64,000 bases of DNA from assembly GCF_001752395.1 (NCBI RefSeq), contig NZ_MKEK01000001.1, positions 3,203,509 through 3,267,508 on the forward strand. Direction: 5' to 3'. This DNA is from Rheinheimera salexigens. GTDB lineage: Bacteria > Pseudomonadota > Gammaproteobacteria > Enterobacterales > Alteromonadaceae. The notes below the pieces were generated by a model. That model was not told the origin of the DNA. It searched no databases and worked only from the letters and a program-made list of their open reading frames with translations. Below are positions 7,793 to 15,552 of the stretch, piece after piece (position 1 is the stretch's first letter; every line of letters starts with the position of its first letter). A program made the translations under genes and the position numbers.

Positions 7793-8881
7793 ATGCAGCC
7801 AACTGAGTATAAAGGCATCTATGCCGGTAAAACTTCAATCCGAATTGAGTTTATGTATCAGTGCATACGTTGCCGAGAAACAATTAGAGGGACACCTACT
7901 AAAACTCGCTTACAGGAAGTCGCTAGAAAGCGTGAACAAATCTTGTATGAAATTGATATGGGTAAATTTGATTACGCTGAGCATTTCCCAAGTAGCAAGA
8001 TGGCGTTTAAATTTAGTAACAACAAAGCCGCATATATCACTATAAGTAAAGCTGTCGATTTATGGTTTCATCGCAATAGTAAACGCTGGGCGGCTAGTAC
8101 CTACCGTGGCTACAACAGCAAAGTAAACACTCATATCTTGCCAAATTTCGGTAAGTTAATGGTTGCTGACTTTAAACCTTATGTATTTAAAGACTGGGCG
8201 GCTTCTGCCACCATTTCGGCTAAATCCATCAATGAAGTGCGCTCAATTTTACATGGTATTTTAAAAGAGTTGGTTTATGACGAAATCATTGATAGTAATC
8301 CAATGGACAAATGCCCTACTGCACCTAAACAGCGTACAGAACCCGAACCATTCACCCCAGCAGAACGCACTGCGATATTAATTGCGCTACCTGAGGGCTA
8401 TGCTAGAGACTTTTATACCTTTGCATTCTGGACAGGCTTACGTACTGGCGAACAACTCGGACTGCAATGGCAAGATATAGATTTTGATAAACAGCGTATG
8501 TATATCCGCCGTTCAATAGTACATGGCAAGCTTGCTGGCACTAAAACAAATAGCTCGTTTCGCACCCACGATCTAGATGCTCAGGCATTAGCTGTATTAC
8601 AGCGCATTAAAACAACCCACCCAAGCCTTGAACCTGATGCGCGCATCTTCTTAGACCCAAGAACATTAACGCCTTGGCAATACGATGGTGTAATGCGAGA
8701 ACGTTTCTGGATACCAGCGTTACAACAAGCAAAGGTGAAATACCGCCGACCATACAATTGCCGCCATAGCTACGCTTCAGCGATGCTAACAGCAGGAGCA
8801 GATCCGACATGGTTAGCCAAACAAATGGGACATAAAGACTGGGGCATGATTCGCCAAATTTATGCCCGTTGGATTGAGTAA
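7793..8881 (+). CDS. int: Tyrosine recombinase integrase with Arm-binding domain
   Basis: Catalyses site-specific integration and excision at ssrA. It is 362 residues long. The N-terminal Arm domain of the DUF3596 type (SIRIEFMYQCIRCRETI) is followed by a core-binding SAM-like domain and the catalytic domain. Catalytic residues visible are Arg217 in GLRTGEQLG, Arg324 in NCRHSYAS, a histidine in MGHKDWGM and the nucleophile Tyr357 in IYARWIE. The protein ends only five residues after this tyrosine, so the usual C-terminal tail is short. The box II His is replaced by Tyr (YNCR), which from memory also occurs in related Arm-domain integrases. Its start lies 2 bp after xis, so the two are translated together. 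Confidence 0.93.
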   Translation: MQPTEYKGIYAGKTSIRIEFMYQCIRCRETIRGTPTKTRLQEVARKREQILYEIDMGKFDYAEHFPSSKMAFKFSNNKAAYITISKAVDLWFHRNSKRWAASTYRGYNSKVNTHILPNFGKLMVADFKPYVFKDWAASATISAKSINEVRSILHGILKELVYDEIIDSNPMDKCPTAPKQRTEPEPFTPAERTAILIALPEGYARDFYTFAFWTGLRTGEQLGLQWQDIDFDKQRMYIRRSIVHGKLAGTKTNSSFRTHDLDAQALAVLQRIKTTHPSLEPDARIFLDPRTLTPWQYDGVMRERFWIPALQQAKVKYRRPYNCRHSYASAMLTAGADPTWLAKQMGHKDWGMIRQIYARWIE

Positions 8882-8912
8882 CTTTAAATCAGATATGATA
8901 TTTATTGCTATA

Positions 8913-8940
8913 GGGGGGAGCCGTGTAACGGAGGGTACCC
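8913..8940. other. GC-rich palindromic island in the AT-rich right end of the element
   Basis: A run of six G is followed by CCGT-GTA-ACGG (8921-8931) and the palindrome GGGTACCC (8933-8940), about 30 bp after int. The rest of 8882-9155 is very AT-rich with no supported gene. The island could be a protein-binding or packaging/transfer signal; no T-run supports a terminator. Confidence 0.3.
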
Positions 8941-9155
8941 TAAAGAAATAAATAATTTATATCCTTGAGTTAAGGCTCTCTAATATTTATGAAGCTTTAC
9001 ACTATTAAAATAATTAATATTTGCTTTGTAACTTGCGAAATCACAAACGAATATCTTTATCTGTAAGTGATGTATTTTTATAATGTTTCTGTTAAGGTTC
9101 CTATGATATTTCAATAAACATAATCATATAAATTAATTAGATAGGGAAATAACCC

Positions 9156-9368
9156 ATGGGAATAGGCGGAATCAGTATCTGGCAAATACTAATTATTTTA
9201 TTTATATTTAGTACAGGAATTCTACCTTGGTTATGTGCTTTGTGTTCTAAAAAAGTACAAGGTAAACATAAATTTATTTGGTTTATAATGTCATTCTTTA
9301 TTTCTTGGCTTGGTTATTTAGTTTATTACTTTACCATAGTTAAGGAATTGCCAGAAAATAAGACTTAA
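9156..9368 (+). CDS. Small two-helix membrane protein, element cargo
   Basis: A 70-residue protein with two predicted membrane helices: residues about 6-28 (IWQILIILFIFSTGILPWL) and 41-60 (FIWFIMSFFISWLGYLVYYF), joined by a basic loop SKKVQGKHKF. The second helix with SWLGYLVYY recalls small uncharacterised membrane proteins and, more loosely, phage superinfection-immunity proteins of T4 Imm type. AGGGA precedes the ATG. Being the last gene before attR and outside the rep-xis-int core, it is best seen as cargo; an exclusion role is a guess. Confidence 0.6.
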   Translation: MGIGGISIWQILIILFIFSTGILPWLCALCSKKVQGKHKFIWFIMSFFISWLGYLVYYFTIVKELPENKT

Positions 9369-9518
9369 CCAATCATAATAAAAGCTGGCTTTCGTCTAAA
9401 CTTCTTTAAGTTAATTGTAAACTTTAAAAATAAAGACTAAAATATACTTTATAATTGAAATTAAATAGATTATGACAGTAGTATTTTAAGGAATTGATTT
9501 GATTAACCTTTTGCACAA

Positions 9519-9543
9519 TTCAACTCCCGCCAGCTCCACCAAA
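9519..9543 (+). repeat. attR: right 25-bp direct repeat of the integrated element
   Basis: Exact copy of 5463-5487. It is the displaced 3' end of the original ssrA gene; upstream of it the T-arm 5' half is missing, so it is a remnant and not a second tmRNA. Confidence 0.92.
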
Positions 9544-9548
9544 TAAAC

Positions 9549-9573
9549 AGCGGCGCAATTAGCGCCGCTTTTT
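9549..9573 (+). terminator. Original ssrA terminator, now displaced beyond attR
   Basis: AGCGGCGC, loop aatta, GCGCCGCT and a run of five T: a strong Rho-independent terminator. Its core is identical over 17 bp to the weaker hairpin behind the present ssrA. Position after the attR remnant indicates it ended ssrA before the element arrived. Confidence 0.8.
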
Positions 9574-9867
9574 ATTGCCTACAATAAATTAGCTATAGTC
9601 AAAACAGCCAACACCTTCTTTCGAGTTTATGTGATTTATTGAATGCTAATTGGAGTTAAGTTGTTTTACCTAATTTTCGTTAGTGCTCTCATTAAAAAGT
9701 CTTTCATAAAGTAATGCGCTGCTTGCAATTTGTACCTAAACTTAATTTTATCGCACCACGTACAATCTTAATTGTAAAATTACTACTAGATACTTAAAGT
9801 TGTGCAGAGAGCCTGACTTTATTGTTCAGCAAGAAATTGATAGGTCATTACAGGATACATAGTTACA
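9574..9867. other. Intergenic stretch with no supported gene
   Basis: About 290 bp of AT-rich sequence between the displaced ssrA terminator and the terminator of the PEP-CTERM gene. Both strands were scanned; no open frame with a ribosome-binding site, RNA gene or clear repeat was seen. Confidence 0.5.
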
Positions 9868-9894
9868 AAAAAGCCAACCTAAGGTTGGCTTTTT
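9868..9894 (-). terminator. Terminator of the PEP-CTERM gene
   Basis: AGCCAACC (9872-9879) and GGTTGGCT (9883-9890) with a TAA loop, flanked by A-run and T-run on either side, so it can act on both strands. It lies 17-43 bp past the end of the minus-strand gene. Confidence 0.8.
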
Positions 9895-9910
9895 ACTGTA
9901 AATATTAATA

Positions 9911-10708
9911 TTAAATTACTTTTCTTCTTCTCAGAAGAGCGGTAAGTGCAAAACCAAAAATGAATAACGTTCCAGGTTCTGTTACTGATACTGGAGGTAC
10001 ACCGATTTCTATACCTCCTACGGTAATACCATCAAATGCCAAACCAGTATCATAAATTGTGTCCGTCCAGTTTGTTACACCAAATTCTAAAAAGTAGTTG
10101 CCCGCTAAAAGTATTTGATAACTAGACTCAATTCAACCGGTATAACCACAACCGCTGTCATAACACAATCCAGATGAACTATCTAAAGGTGACCATGAAG
10201 GAGCACCAGATATAATTTCAACTGTGCTAGGCGATAAAGTTGCCTCTGGTGTCGGCATGCCCATACCTGGCACAATATTGCCTGTTGGCAAGGTACGGGC
10301 TGTAAATAGCATTGCAATTTGATTGAAAGACTCATCGAGCAATCTTGCCCAAGCATAATCGGCAAAGCCTGCGCCATCTGATGTGACAAAGTTAAAGTAA
10401 AAGTTTAAATCATCATTACTTTCAGCAGAAAATAATGATGATAACAGCACTGAACCATTGGTACCTATTAAACCCTCTAAACCAACTCCTGCTGCTCCTC
10501 CGCTTGTTGAAACCCAACCGTAATTACCTGCAATAGGAGATTCGGTTACTACGCCATCTGCACCAGCAGTACCACAGTTACCGGTACAACCCCAGCCGGA
10601 AGGTATTCCCGTGTCAAATATTACTGACGCATTTACTGAAAAAGAAAACAACATTACAGTAAATATAGAAGATAAAAGTTTTAAAACTGCTAAGCTTCGA
10701 CTTTTCAT
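9911..10708 (-). pseudogene. PEP-CTERM sorted surface protein interrupted by an in-frame TGA
   Basis: The frame runs for 265 codons but is broken by TGA at 10133-10135 after GCGYTG. The same frame then continues with IESSYQILLAGNYFLEFG and ends in VTEPGTLFIFGFALTALLRR plus RKVI, a PEP-CTERM sorting signal (EP motif, membrane helix, Arg-rich tail) that exosortase would recognise. A signal peptide ends at SVNA. From memory this type of PEP-CTERM protein has Trp in the GYTGW position, so TGG to TGA is the simplest change. The product as it stands (191 residues) would be secreted without its anchor. A sequencing error is possible. A sigma-54-like site lies upstream. Confidence 0.75.
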
Positions 10709-10747
10709 AATGTGTAATCCCTAATTAATCGTTTAGCAGCACATATC

Positions 10748-10764
10748 AAGCAACAAGCAGACCA
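10748..10764 (-). promoter_or_regulatory. Sigma-54 (RpoN) -24/-12 promoter of the PEP-CTERM gene
   Basis: On the minus strand the sequence reads TGGTCTGCTTGTTGCTT: GG and GC are separated by exactly 10 bases, and the -12 element TTGCTT fits well, while the CAC of the -24 element is changed. It lies about 40 bp before the ATG. PEP-CTERM systems in other bacteria are known to be controlled by the PrsK/PrsR pair with sigma-54, which fits this position. Confidence 0.6.
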
Positions 10765-10938
10765 CAATTAAATTCATTACTGAAACAATAGATTAGGGAA
10801 AATAAGAATATTAAATTTATTAAAATGTATAACAAACTGACACTTTTACTTATTAAGCGTCTTTAAATTAGTAATAATTTTCATATAATAATTAAATGAA
10901 TACTTTTAGTTCAGTTTTAATGATACAAACCAATTAAG

Positions 10939-11994
10939 TTATTCTGTTACCATTTGATTTATGCTTAGCTCCACCCTATTTCGGCCGTTGCTTTTTGCCT
11001 GATACAGCGCATGGTCAGCGGCTTTTATAGTGTCTGATATTGCTTCGTTGTGTTGCATGCTGTGTATGCCAGTACTGATAGTGACACTAACATCTTCTCC
11101 AATGATATCTGACCAAGCAAAGTCTTCGAACGCACTACGGATACGCTCCGCTACAATCGCTGCTTGTAAGTTAGATGATTCTGGTAACACAATTAGAAAC
11201 TCTTCTCCGCCCCAACGCGCGGCTATGTCGTTCGGCCTTAATTCAGCACGAAGTAAATCGGCAGCTTGGGTTAATACTTCATCACCTATATGGTGACCAT
11301 ACTGGTCGTTAATTTGTTTAAAGTAGTCGATATCTAATAATAAAAAACTTAACGCTGTTTGGTTAACAGTGGCTTGCTGAGCTTCTAGTTGCATTCTCTC
11401 AGTCATGTAACGGCGGTTAAATAAACGGGTCATGGAGTCGGTGGTAGCATGTTCACGAAGTTTACGATGCGCAGAAGTAACCGTACGAATGTAATAGAAT
11501 GCTAAGTAAGCAAAAATACCAAATACGACTGTTAGATTAAACGTATTCACGGCAAATAGGCCGAGCGCGGATATTGGTTGGATCGGATCTATAAATATAG
11601 CCAGCGTGTGTAAGCCGACAAAATATGTCCATAATACCAGCAAGGCAACAATTGCTTTGTTAGCCGCCATGCTTACCGGTAACACCGGAATAAAGGCTAA
11701 AAGAAAATAATAAAATCCGCTATCCCAACCTATCAGAATAGTACCAAATGCAGCATGAAGAATTACTTCAGTCCAAATCAACAGCGAGCCGAGCTGATTT
11801 TTCCTTCTACGATACGCATAATAGGCCGTTATGTACATCGCAACACTAATGATGTTTATCCAAGCAAGTGCGGGAGAGTCAAGCGTTAAAAACAAGAAAA
11901 AATAAGCTGTATCGATGGCGCCGGCAACAATACAGCAGCGCTGAGCAACGCGCCAAAAAGGAGGCCGTTGATGCTTACGATTTCGGTCATCCAT
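10939..11994 (-). CDS. Membrane-bound diguanylate cyclase (GGDEF)
   Basis: Makes cyclic di-GMP from two GTP. It has 351 residues, with an N-terminal block of about six hydrophobic helices (residues about 15-165) and a C-terminal GGDEF domain starting near DSMTRLFNRRYM. The active-site loop is GGEEF. An RxxD inhibitory site (RPND) lies five residues before it, so product inhibition is expected. The frame extends to 12027, but the ATG at 11994 (MDDRNRKHQRP) has a GAGA-type ribosome-binding site and is preferred. No neighbour shares its strand closely, so it is probably monocistronic. Signals sensed by the membrane block are unknown. Confidence 0.9.
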   Translation of the reverse strand: MDDRNRKHQRPPFWRVAQRCCIVAGAIDTAYFFLFLTLDSPALAWINIISVAMYITAYYAYRRRKNQLGSLLIWTEVILHAAFGTILIGWDSGFYYFLLAFIPVLPVSMAANKAIVALLVLWTYFVGLHTLAIFIDPIQPISALGLFAVNTFNLTVVFGIFAYLAFYYIRTVTSAHRKLREHATTDSMTRLFNRRYMTERMQLEAQQATVNQTALSFLLLDIDYFKQINDQYGHHIGDEVLTQAADLLRAELRPNDIAARWGGEEFLIVLPESSNLQAAIVAERIRSAFEDFAWSDIIGEDVSVTISTGIHSMQHNEAISDTIKAADHALYQAKSNGRNRVELSINQMVTE

Positions 11995-12240
11995 GATCTT
12001 TATCTCTTCTCTTATTGTATTACGCAAGCCATTTTTTTAAATAGTATCAAAACTTTATAAACCCGTCTAAATATAACTAGAATGGTGTACTTGACTAAAA
12101 CCAATTTAAAATAAGCCGGCACTAAATAATTCGATATTTTTTGTATAAGAAAATGAATGTATTAGATAGAGTTGGCACCAACTACGCTTTATATAAGTGG
12201 TGCCAACGTTAAAATTGTAAATTATAACAATAAACTACAT

Positions 12241-12657
12241 TTATACATCAACATGCAAACGCACGTCGACATTACCTCGGGTCGCGTTAGAGTATGGGCA
12301 AACTTGGTGCGCTTTGTTAACCAGGCTTTCTGCATCATTTTTATCCATTCCAGGCAGACTAATATATAGGTCGATATCTAAACCAAAGCCACCCTCAATC
12401 TTACCTATACCAACCTCAGCGCGTAAGCTAACGTCATTAGGTACAGTTTGTTTGGTTTTATCCGCTACCGCTTTTATGGCGCCAATAAAACAGGCAGAAT
12501 AGCCAGCAGCAAATAACTGCTCTGGATTAGTCGCACCACCTGGGCCCCCCATCTGTTTTGGTGGCGCCAATTTAACCTCTAATAAACCATCGTCTGACTT
12601 TGCTTTACCATCGCGACCACCGGTAGAGGTTACAACTGCTTTATACATAATATCCAT
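12241..12657 (-). CDS. ohr: Organic hydroperoxide resistance protein, Ohr/OsmC family
   Basis: Thiol peroxidase that detoxifies organic hydroperoxides using two cysteines. It is 138 residues long, as expected for Ohr. The first redox Cys is in ATNPEQLFAAGYSACFIGAI and the second in VCPYSNATRGNVDV, the Ohr-type pattern. The start at 12657 has AGGAT upstream; a second ATG three codons later is also possible. No OhrR-type regulator gene is adjacent. Confidence 0.92.
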   Translation of the reverse strand: MDIMYKAVVTSTGGRDGKAKSDDGLLEVKLAPPKQMGGPGGATNPEQLFAAGYSACFIGAIKAVADKTKQTVPNDVSLRAEVGIGKIEGGFGLDIDLYISLPGMDKNDAESLVNKAHQVCPYSNATRGNVDVRLHVDV

Positions 12658-13030
12658 AATGAGATCCTTTTATAAGTGAGTGGTAATTTTGCTTATCAAG
12701 TTTAGTTGTTTGTCAAATTTTTGCTGATATAAAGTAAATGTTTTAAATTTACACCTGCGCTTACTTCAACTGCTAGTTGCCGACAACAATTCGGTACGCT
12801 AATTTTGTTAAAGTTCCGACAATCGGTGCTAAATATGCGTTATTTGGGTTTTACAAAATTAAATTAATGTTAGCTGAACAATTTCGATTTAAATAAAACT
12901 TTTTATTTAAATATTTTCAGCATATAAAATCAATTACTTAGTAAAAAACCGTTAAGTTTTGCGCCCATAATTGAAAATTGCGATTTGACGCCTTGTCTAT
13001 TCAGTAGCATAGTTATTCATGCCTGTGGAT
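12658..13030. other. Long AT-rich intergenic region without a supported gene
   Basis: Between ohr (minus) and the acyltransferase (plus). Neither strand carries an open frame with a plausible start. It must hold the ohr promoter near 12658-12720. The remaining bases show AT-rich tracts such as aataaaactttttatttaaa near 12892 but no RNA gene was recognised. Confidence 0.5.
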
Positions 13031-13129
13031 TTGTGACGGAAATGTCAGCTTTTGTATACACGGAATGGTATTTTCAGGCTTAATTTTAACATTAGCAATT
13101 CAGTTGCAAGACACTGAATTAATACCATT
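13031..13129 (+). promoter_or_regulatory. Promoter and nested inverted repeats before the exosortase-associated acyltransferase gene
   Basis: TTGTGA (13031) and TATACA (13055) are separated by 18 bp and could form a sigma-70 promoter. AATGGTATT at 13064-13072 pairs with AATACCATT at 13121-13129, and CTGAA at 13114-13118 can pair either with TTCAG at 13073-13077 (extending that stem) or with the nearer ATTCAG at 13098-13103. The two pairings exclude each other, as in attenuator-like leaders, or the repeats may be protein operators. Confidence 0.4.
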
Positions 13130-13147
13130 ACAAGAAAGGCTACTTCA

Positions 13148-14032
13148 ATGATATCAATGCCGCCATTATCGACTAGATCCGAAAAACCTAGTATCCAGAA
13201 ACTTGAGCAGTCGGCTAAACATAAAACTTCAGATTCAGTGTTACAGCATTTTCCTTACTTTTTTAATGCATGCTTAGCAACTAATCCCGTGCAACAACGG
13301 GCGATTTATCGCTTACGGCATCAAATATATTGTGAAGAGCTGAATTTTGAACCTGTTAGAGAAAGTGGCTTAGAGCATGATGAATTTGATCCTAGATCAA
13401 TTCACTGTTTTATTAATCATACTAAATCAGACTCTTTAGCTGGTACGGTTCGTTTAGTGACGGCTAAAAATGCCGATGATAAGCTACCCATTGAGAATTA
13501 CTGTATGAATAGCAGTAGCATGTTATCGCCTAAGCATTTTGATCATAACCAAATTTGTGAAATTTCGCGCTTAGCGGTACCTGCTACTATTCGCCGGCGT
13601 AAAATTACCCTTACTGAAAATGCTACCCCGCTAAACCAATTGTTGCAAAAACTTGAAGCTGAATGCCATTCTAGTGTTGCAGTGGCATTGTATTTGATTG
13701 CGACGCTAGTAAGTGTTGAAAAAGGTAAGTTTCACGCTTACGTGATGGTAGAGCCCGCTTTAGCCCGTATTTTACGCCGTATTGGTATTCATTTTCAGCA
13801 AATTGGCGAAAGCATTAATTTTAATGGTAAGCGCGCGCCGTATTACTTAGATATGCGTACGGTAAGTTCGACTTTAAAACCAGATTACTTAGCGCTTTAT
13901 AGCTTGTTAGCTCAACAATTAGGCATAAGATTACCAAACACTGGTACTTCAAGCTTAATGCACTCTATACGCCGCGAACAAGTAACAGCAGCACCAATAT
14001 CTCGTTCTGTAGCAACTGCAGCTTATAATTAA
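13148..14032 (+). CDS. PEP-CTERM/exosortase system-associated acyltransferase
   Basis: A 294-residue protein of the GNAT-like acyltransferase family found only in genomes with exosortase (related to acyl-homoserine-lactone synthases). Recognised by YRLRHQIYCEELNFEP, EHDEFDPRSIHCF, AGTVRLV and EISRLAVP. It is proposed to act on the exopolysaccharide or surface-protein system, with unknown substrate. AAGAAAGG precedes the ATG. It ends in a less conserved tail. The PEP-CTERM protein remnant about 2.4 kb away confirms a sorting system; the exosortase gene is not in this window. Confidence 0.85.
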   Translation: MISMPPLSTRSEKPSIQKLEQSAKHKTSDSVLQHFPYFFNACLATNPVQQRAIYRLRHQIYCEELNFEPVRESGLEHDEFDPRSIHCFINHTKSDSLAGTVRLVTAKNADDKLPIENYCMNSSSMLSPKHFDHNQICEISRLAVPATIRRRKITLTENATPLNQLLQKLEAECHSSVAVALYLIATLVSVEKGKFHAYVMVEPALARILRRIGIHFQQIGESINFNGKRAPYYLDMRTVSSTLKPDYLALYSLLAQQLGIRLPNTGTSSLMHSIRREQVTAAPISRSVATAAYN

Positions 14033-14144
14033 GCTGCAAGCTGTTTACTCTTCTAGTATTAAACGTAATACTCTTATTACGTTATAAATTTATTAATTTG
14101 CTTTTGTCAGCAGCTACTCATTGAGTATAAGGCTAAAGCCATTT

Positions 14145-15518
14145 ATGAATAAATCTTTACAACAAATACTATTAGATATCAGCTTAGATCCTAAAATTGA
14201 TCAAGGAAACCTGCACACTGCTGGTCAGCTTATATTAACCACTCTTAAGCAACAATTGCAGGTAGATAGCCTTAGTATATGGCTGCATAATGCCAAAGGT
14301 AACCAGATAGATTGTTTATGTTTATTTGATCTTAACCTGTTTGAAACCCCGAGCAGTTTAAGCTTACACAGTCAAGATTTTCCATTATATTTTAATGCTT
14401 TAAATAACTTACAAAGCCCCGCTATTTTTGATCCATCTACTAACCAACCCACTTCTGAATTATATCAACATTACTTCAAACCCTTAGGCCTAGGCACTAT
14501 CGTCGAAGCTCCCGTTAGAAACCATGGTAAGGCTGTTGGTATTATCCGGATTGAGCATCAGCAAGCTAAACATTGGACCGATGCAGAAATAATGTTTATT
14601 ACTGTCTTTGCAGACATTTTGGGCCGCGCCATTAATGCCGCTGAACGTTTAGATTATCAACAACAACTAACCCAGTTTAATAGTCAATTAGAGCAAAAAG
14701 TTCTACAAAGAACCAAAAAACTGACCCAATCATTAGCCGAGCTAAAAAATGCCCAACATAAAATGATTGAAGTTGAGAAGATGGCGAGTCTGGGCAGAAT
14801 GGTTGCGGGTATATCCCACGAAATTAATACCCCTTTAGGTATTGCTGTCACCGCCAATAGCCATGCTCAAGCCACATTAGCCGAGTTAGAAGCCTTGTAT
14901 TTATCGGGCCAGTTAACAAAAAGCTTGTTCTCACAACGTGGCGAAGCGATGAAGAGTAGCATTCACTTAGTGACTAATAACCTACAACGTACGGTTGATT
15001 TAGTAGAGAGTATAAAACAAACGGCTTTAGAACCTTCAGCCTCGGCGCCAGTCTGGCTGAAGTTAGATCCATTTATTTCGCAAGTCATTGCTAGTTTGGC
15101 ATATGAAATTGCCAGTTGTCAGTTGCAGGTGGTGGTAGATATTCCTCCGGGTGCACAAATACAAACCCATTCTTCTGCGCTAGCAACCATATTGCGCCAG
15201 CTTATTGAAAATACCTGTTTACATGCTTTTACTGAGCAAACTAATCGTACTTTGCACCTGAGCATTGCATTACATGATGCGGTTTGGTGCCTTACCCTTA
15301 GTGATAATGGCCACGGTATGACTGAAAAGCATTTAAGCCGCGCTTTTGAACCCTTTTTCACTTCTAACCGCAGTGGCGGTTCAAAAGGCTTAGGCCTAAC
15401 CTTAGTATTCAACTTAGTGACACAAATTCTACAAGGCCAAATTCAATTAGACAGTATCGACAACGGCTTTAGAGTCCATATCACCTGCCCTCGGTTTTTA
15501 GTAATGGATGTTAAGTAA
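14145..15518 (+). CDS. GAF-domain sensor histidine kinase
   Basis: Cytosolic two-component kinase of 457 residues without membrane helices. A GAF sensor domain spans about residues 20-170 (LILTTLKQQLQVDSLSIWL, GIIRIEHQQ), followed by a coiled coil (YQQQLTQFNSQLEQKVLQRT), a dimerisation/phosphoacceptor helix with His in GISHEINTPLG, and the ATPase domain with N box LIENTCLHAF, G1 box DNGHGM and FEPFFTSNRSGGSKGLGL. ATG at 14145 is preferred to the TTG at 14121. No response regulator is adjacent, so its partner is unknown. It follows the acyltransferase by about 110 bp and may or may not be co-transcribed. Confidence 0.88.
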   Translation: MNKSLQQILLDISLDPKIDQGNLHTAGQLILTTLKQQLQVDSLSIWLHNAKGNQIDCLCLFDLNLFETPSSLSLHSQDFPLYFNALNNLQSPAIFDPSTNQPTSELYQHYFKPLGLGTIVEAPVRNHGKAVGIIRIEHQQAKHWTDAEIMFITVFADILGRAINAAERLDYQQQLTQFNSQLEQKVLQRTKKLTQSLAELKNAQHKMIEVEKMASLGRMVAGISHEINTPLGIAVTANSHAQATLAELEALYLSGQLTKSLFSQRGEAMKSSIHLVTNNLQRTVDLVESIKQTALEPSASAPVWLKLDPFISQVIASLAYEIASCQLQVVVDIPPGAQIQTHSSALATILRQLIENTCLHAFTEQTNRTLHLSIALHDAVWCLTLSDNGHGMTEKHLSRAFEPFFTSNRSGGSKGLGLTLVFNLVTQILQGQIQLDSIDNGFRVHITCPRFLVMDVK

Positions 15519-15552
15519 TGGGTATTAAGTAATGAGTAAGAAGTAATACGCA

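Larger units (their letters stand above)
5463..9543 (+). mobile_element. Compact integrative element in ssrA (gpA-like Rep, Xis, Int)
   Basis: An element of about 4,056 bp between exact 25-bp repeats in the 3' end of ssrA. All genes read left to right: replication endonuclease, small unknown protein, excisionase, tyrosine integrase, then a 640-bp AT-rich right end with a small membrane protein. No structural, packaging, relaxase, mating-pair or repressor gene is visible. It therefore resembles a minimal satellite or plasmid-like integrative element that probably depends on a helper. The right flank keeps what appears to be the original ssrA terminator, while the left end has an element-borne version. 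Iteron-like repeats precede rep, and a GC-rich hairpin lies inside its 3' end. Confidence 0.88.

Noticed and set aside
9519..9543. Second tmRNA or tRNA gene at attR
   Set aside because: Only the 3' 25 bases are present; no 5' partner or T-arm 5' half exists upstream.
10133..10135. TGA as a selenocysteine codon in the PEP-CTERM gene
   Set aside because: Protein is not a redox enzyme, no SECIS-like hairpin is evident, and the family position is likely Trp.
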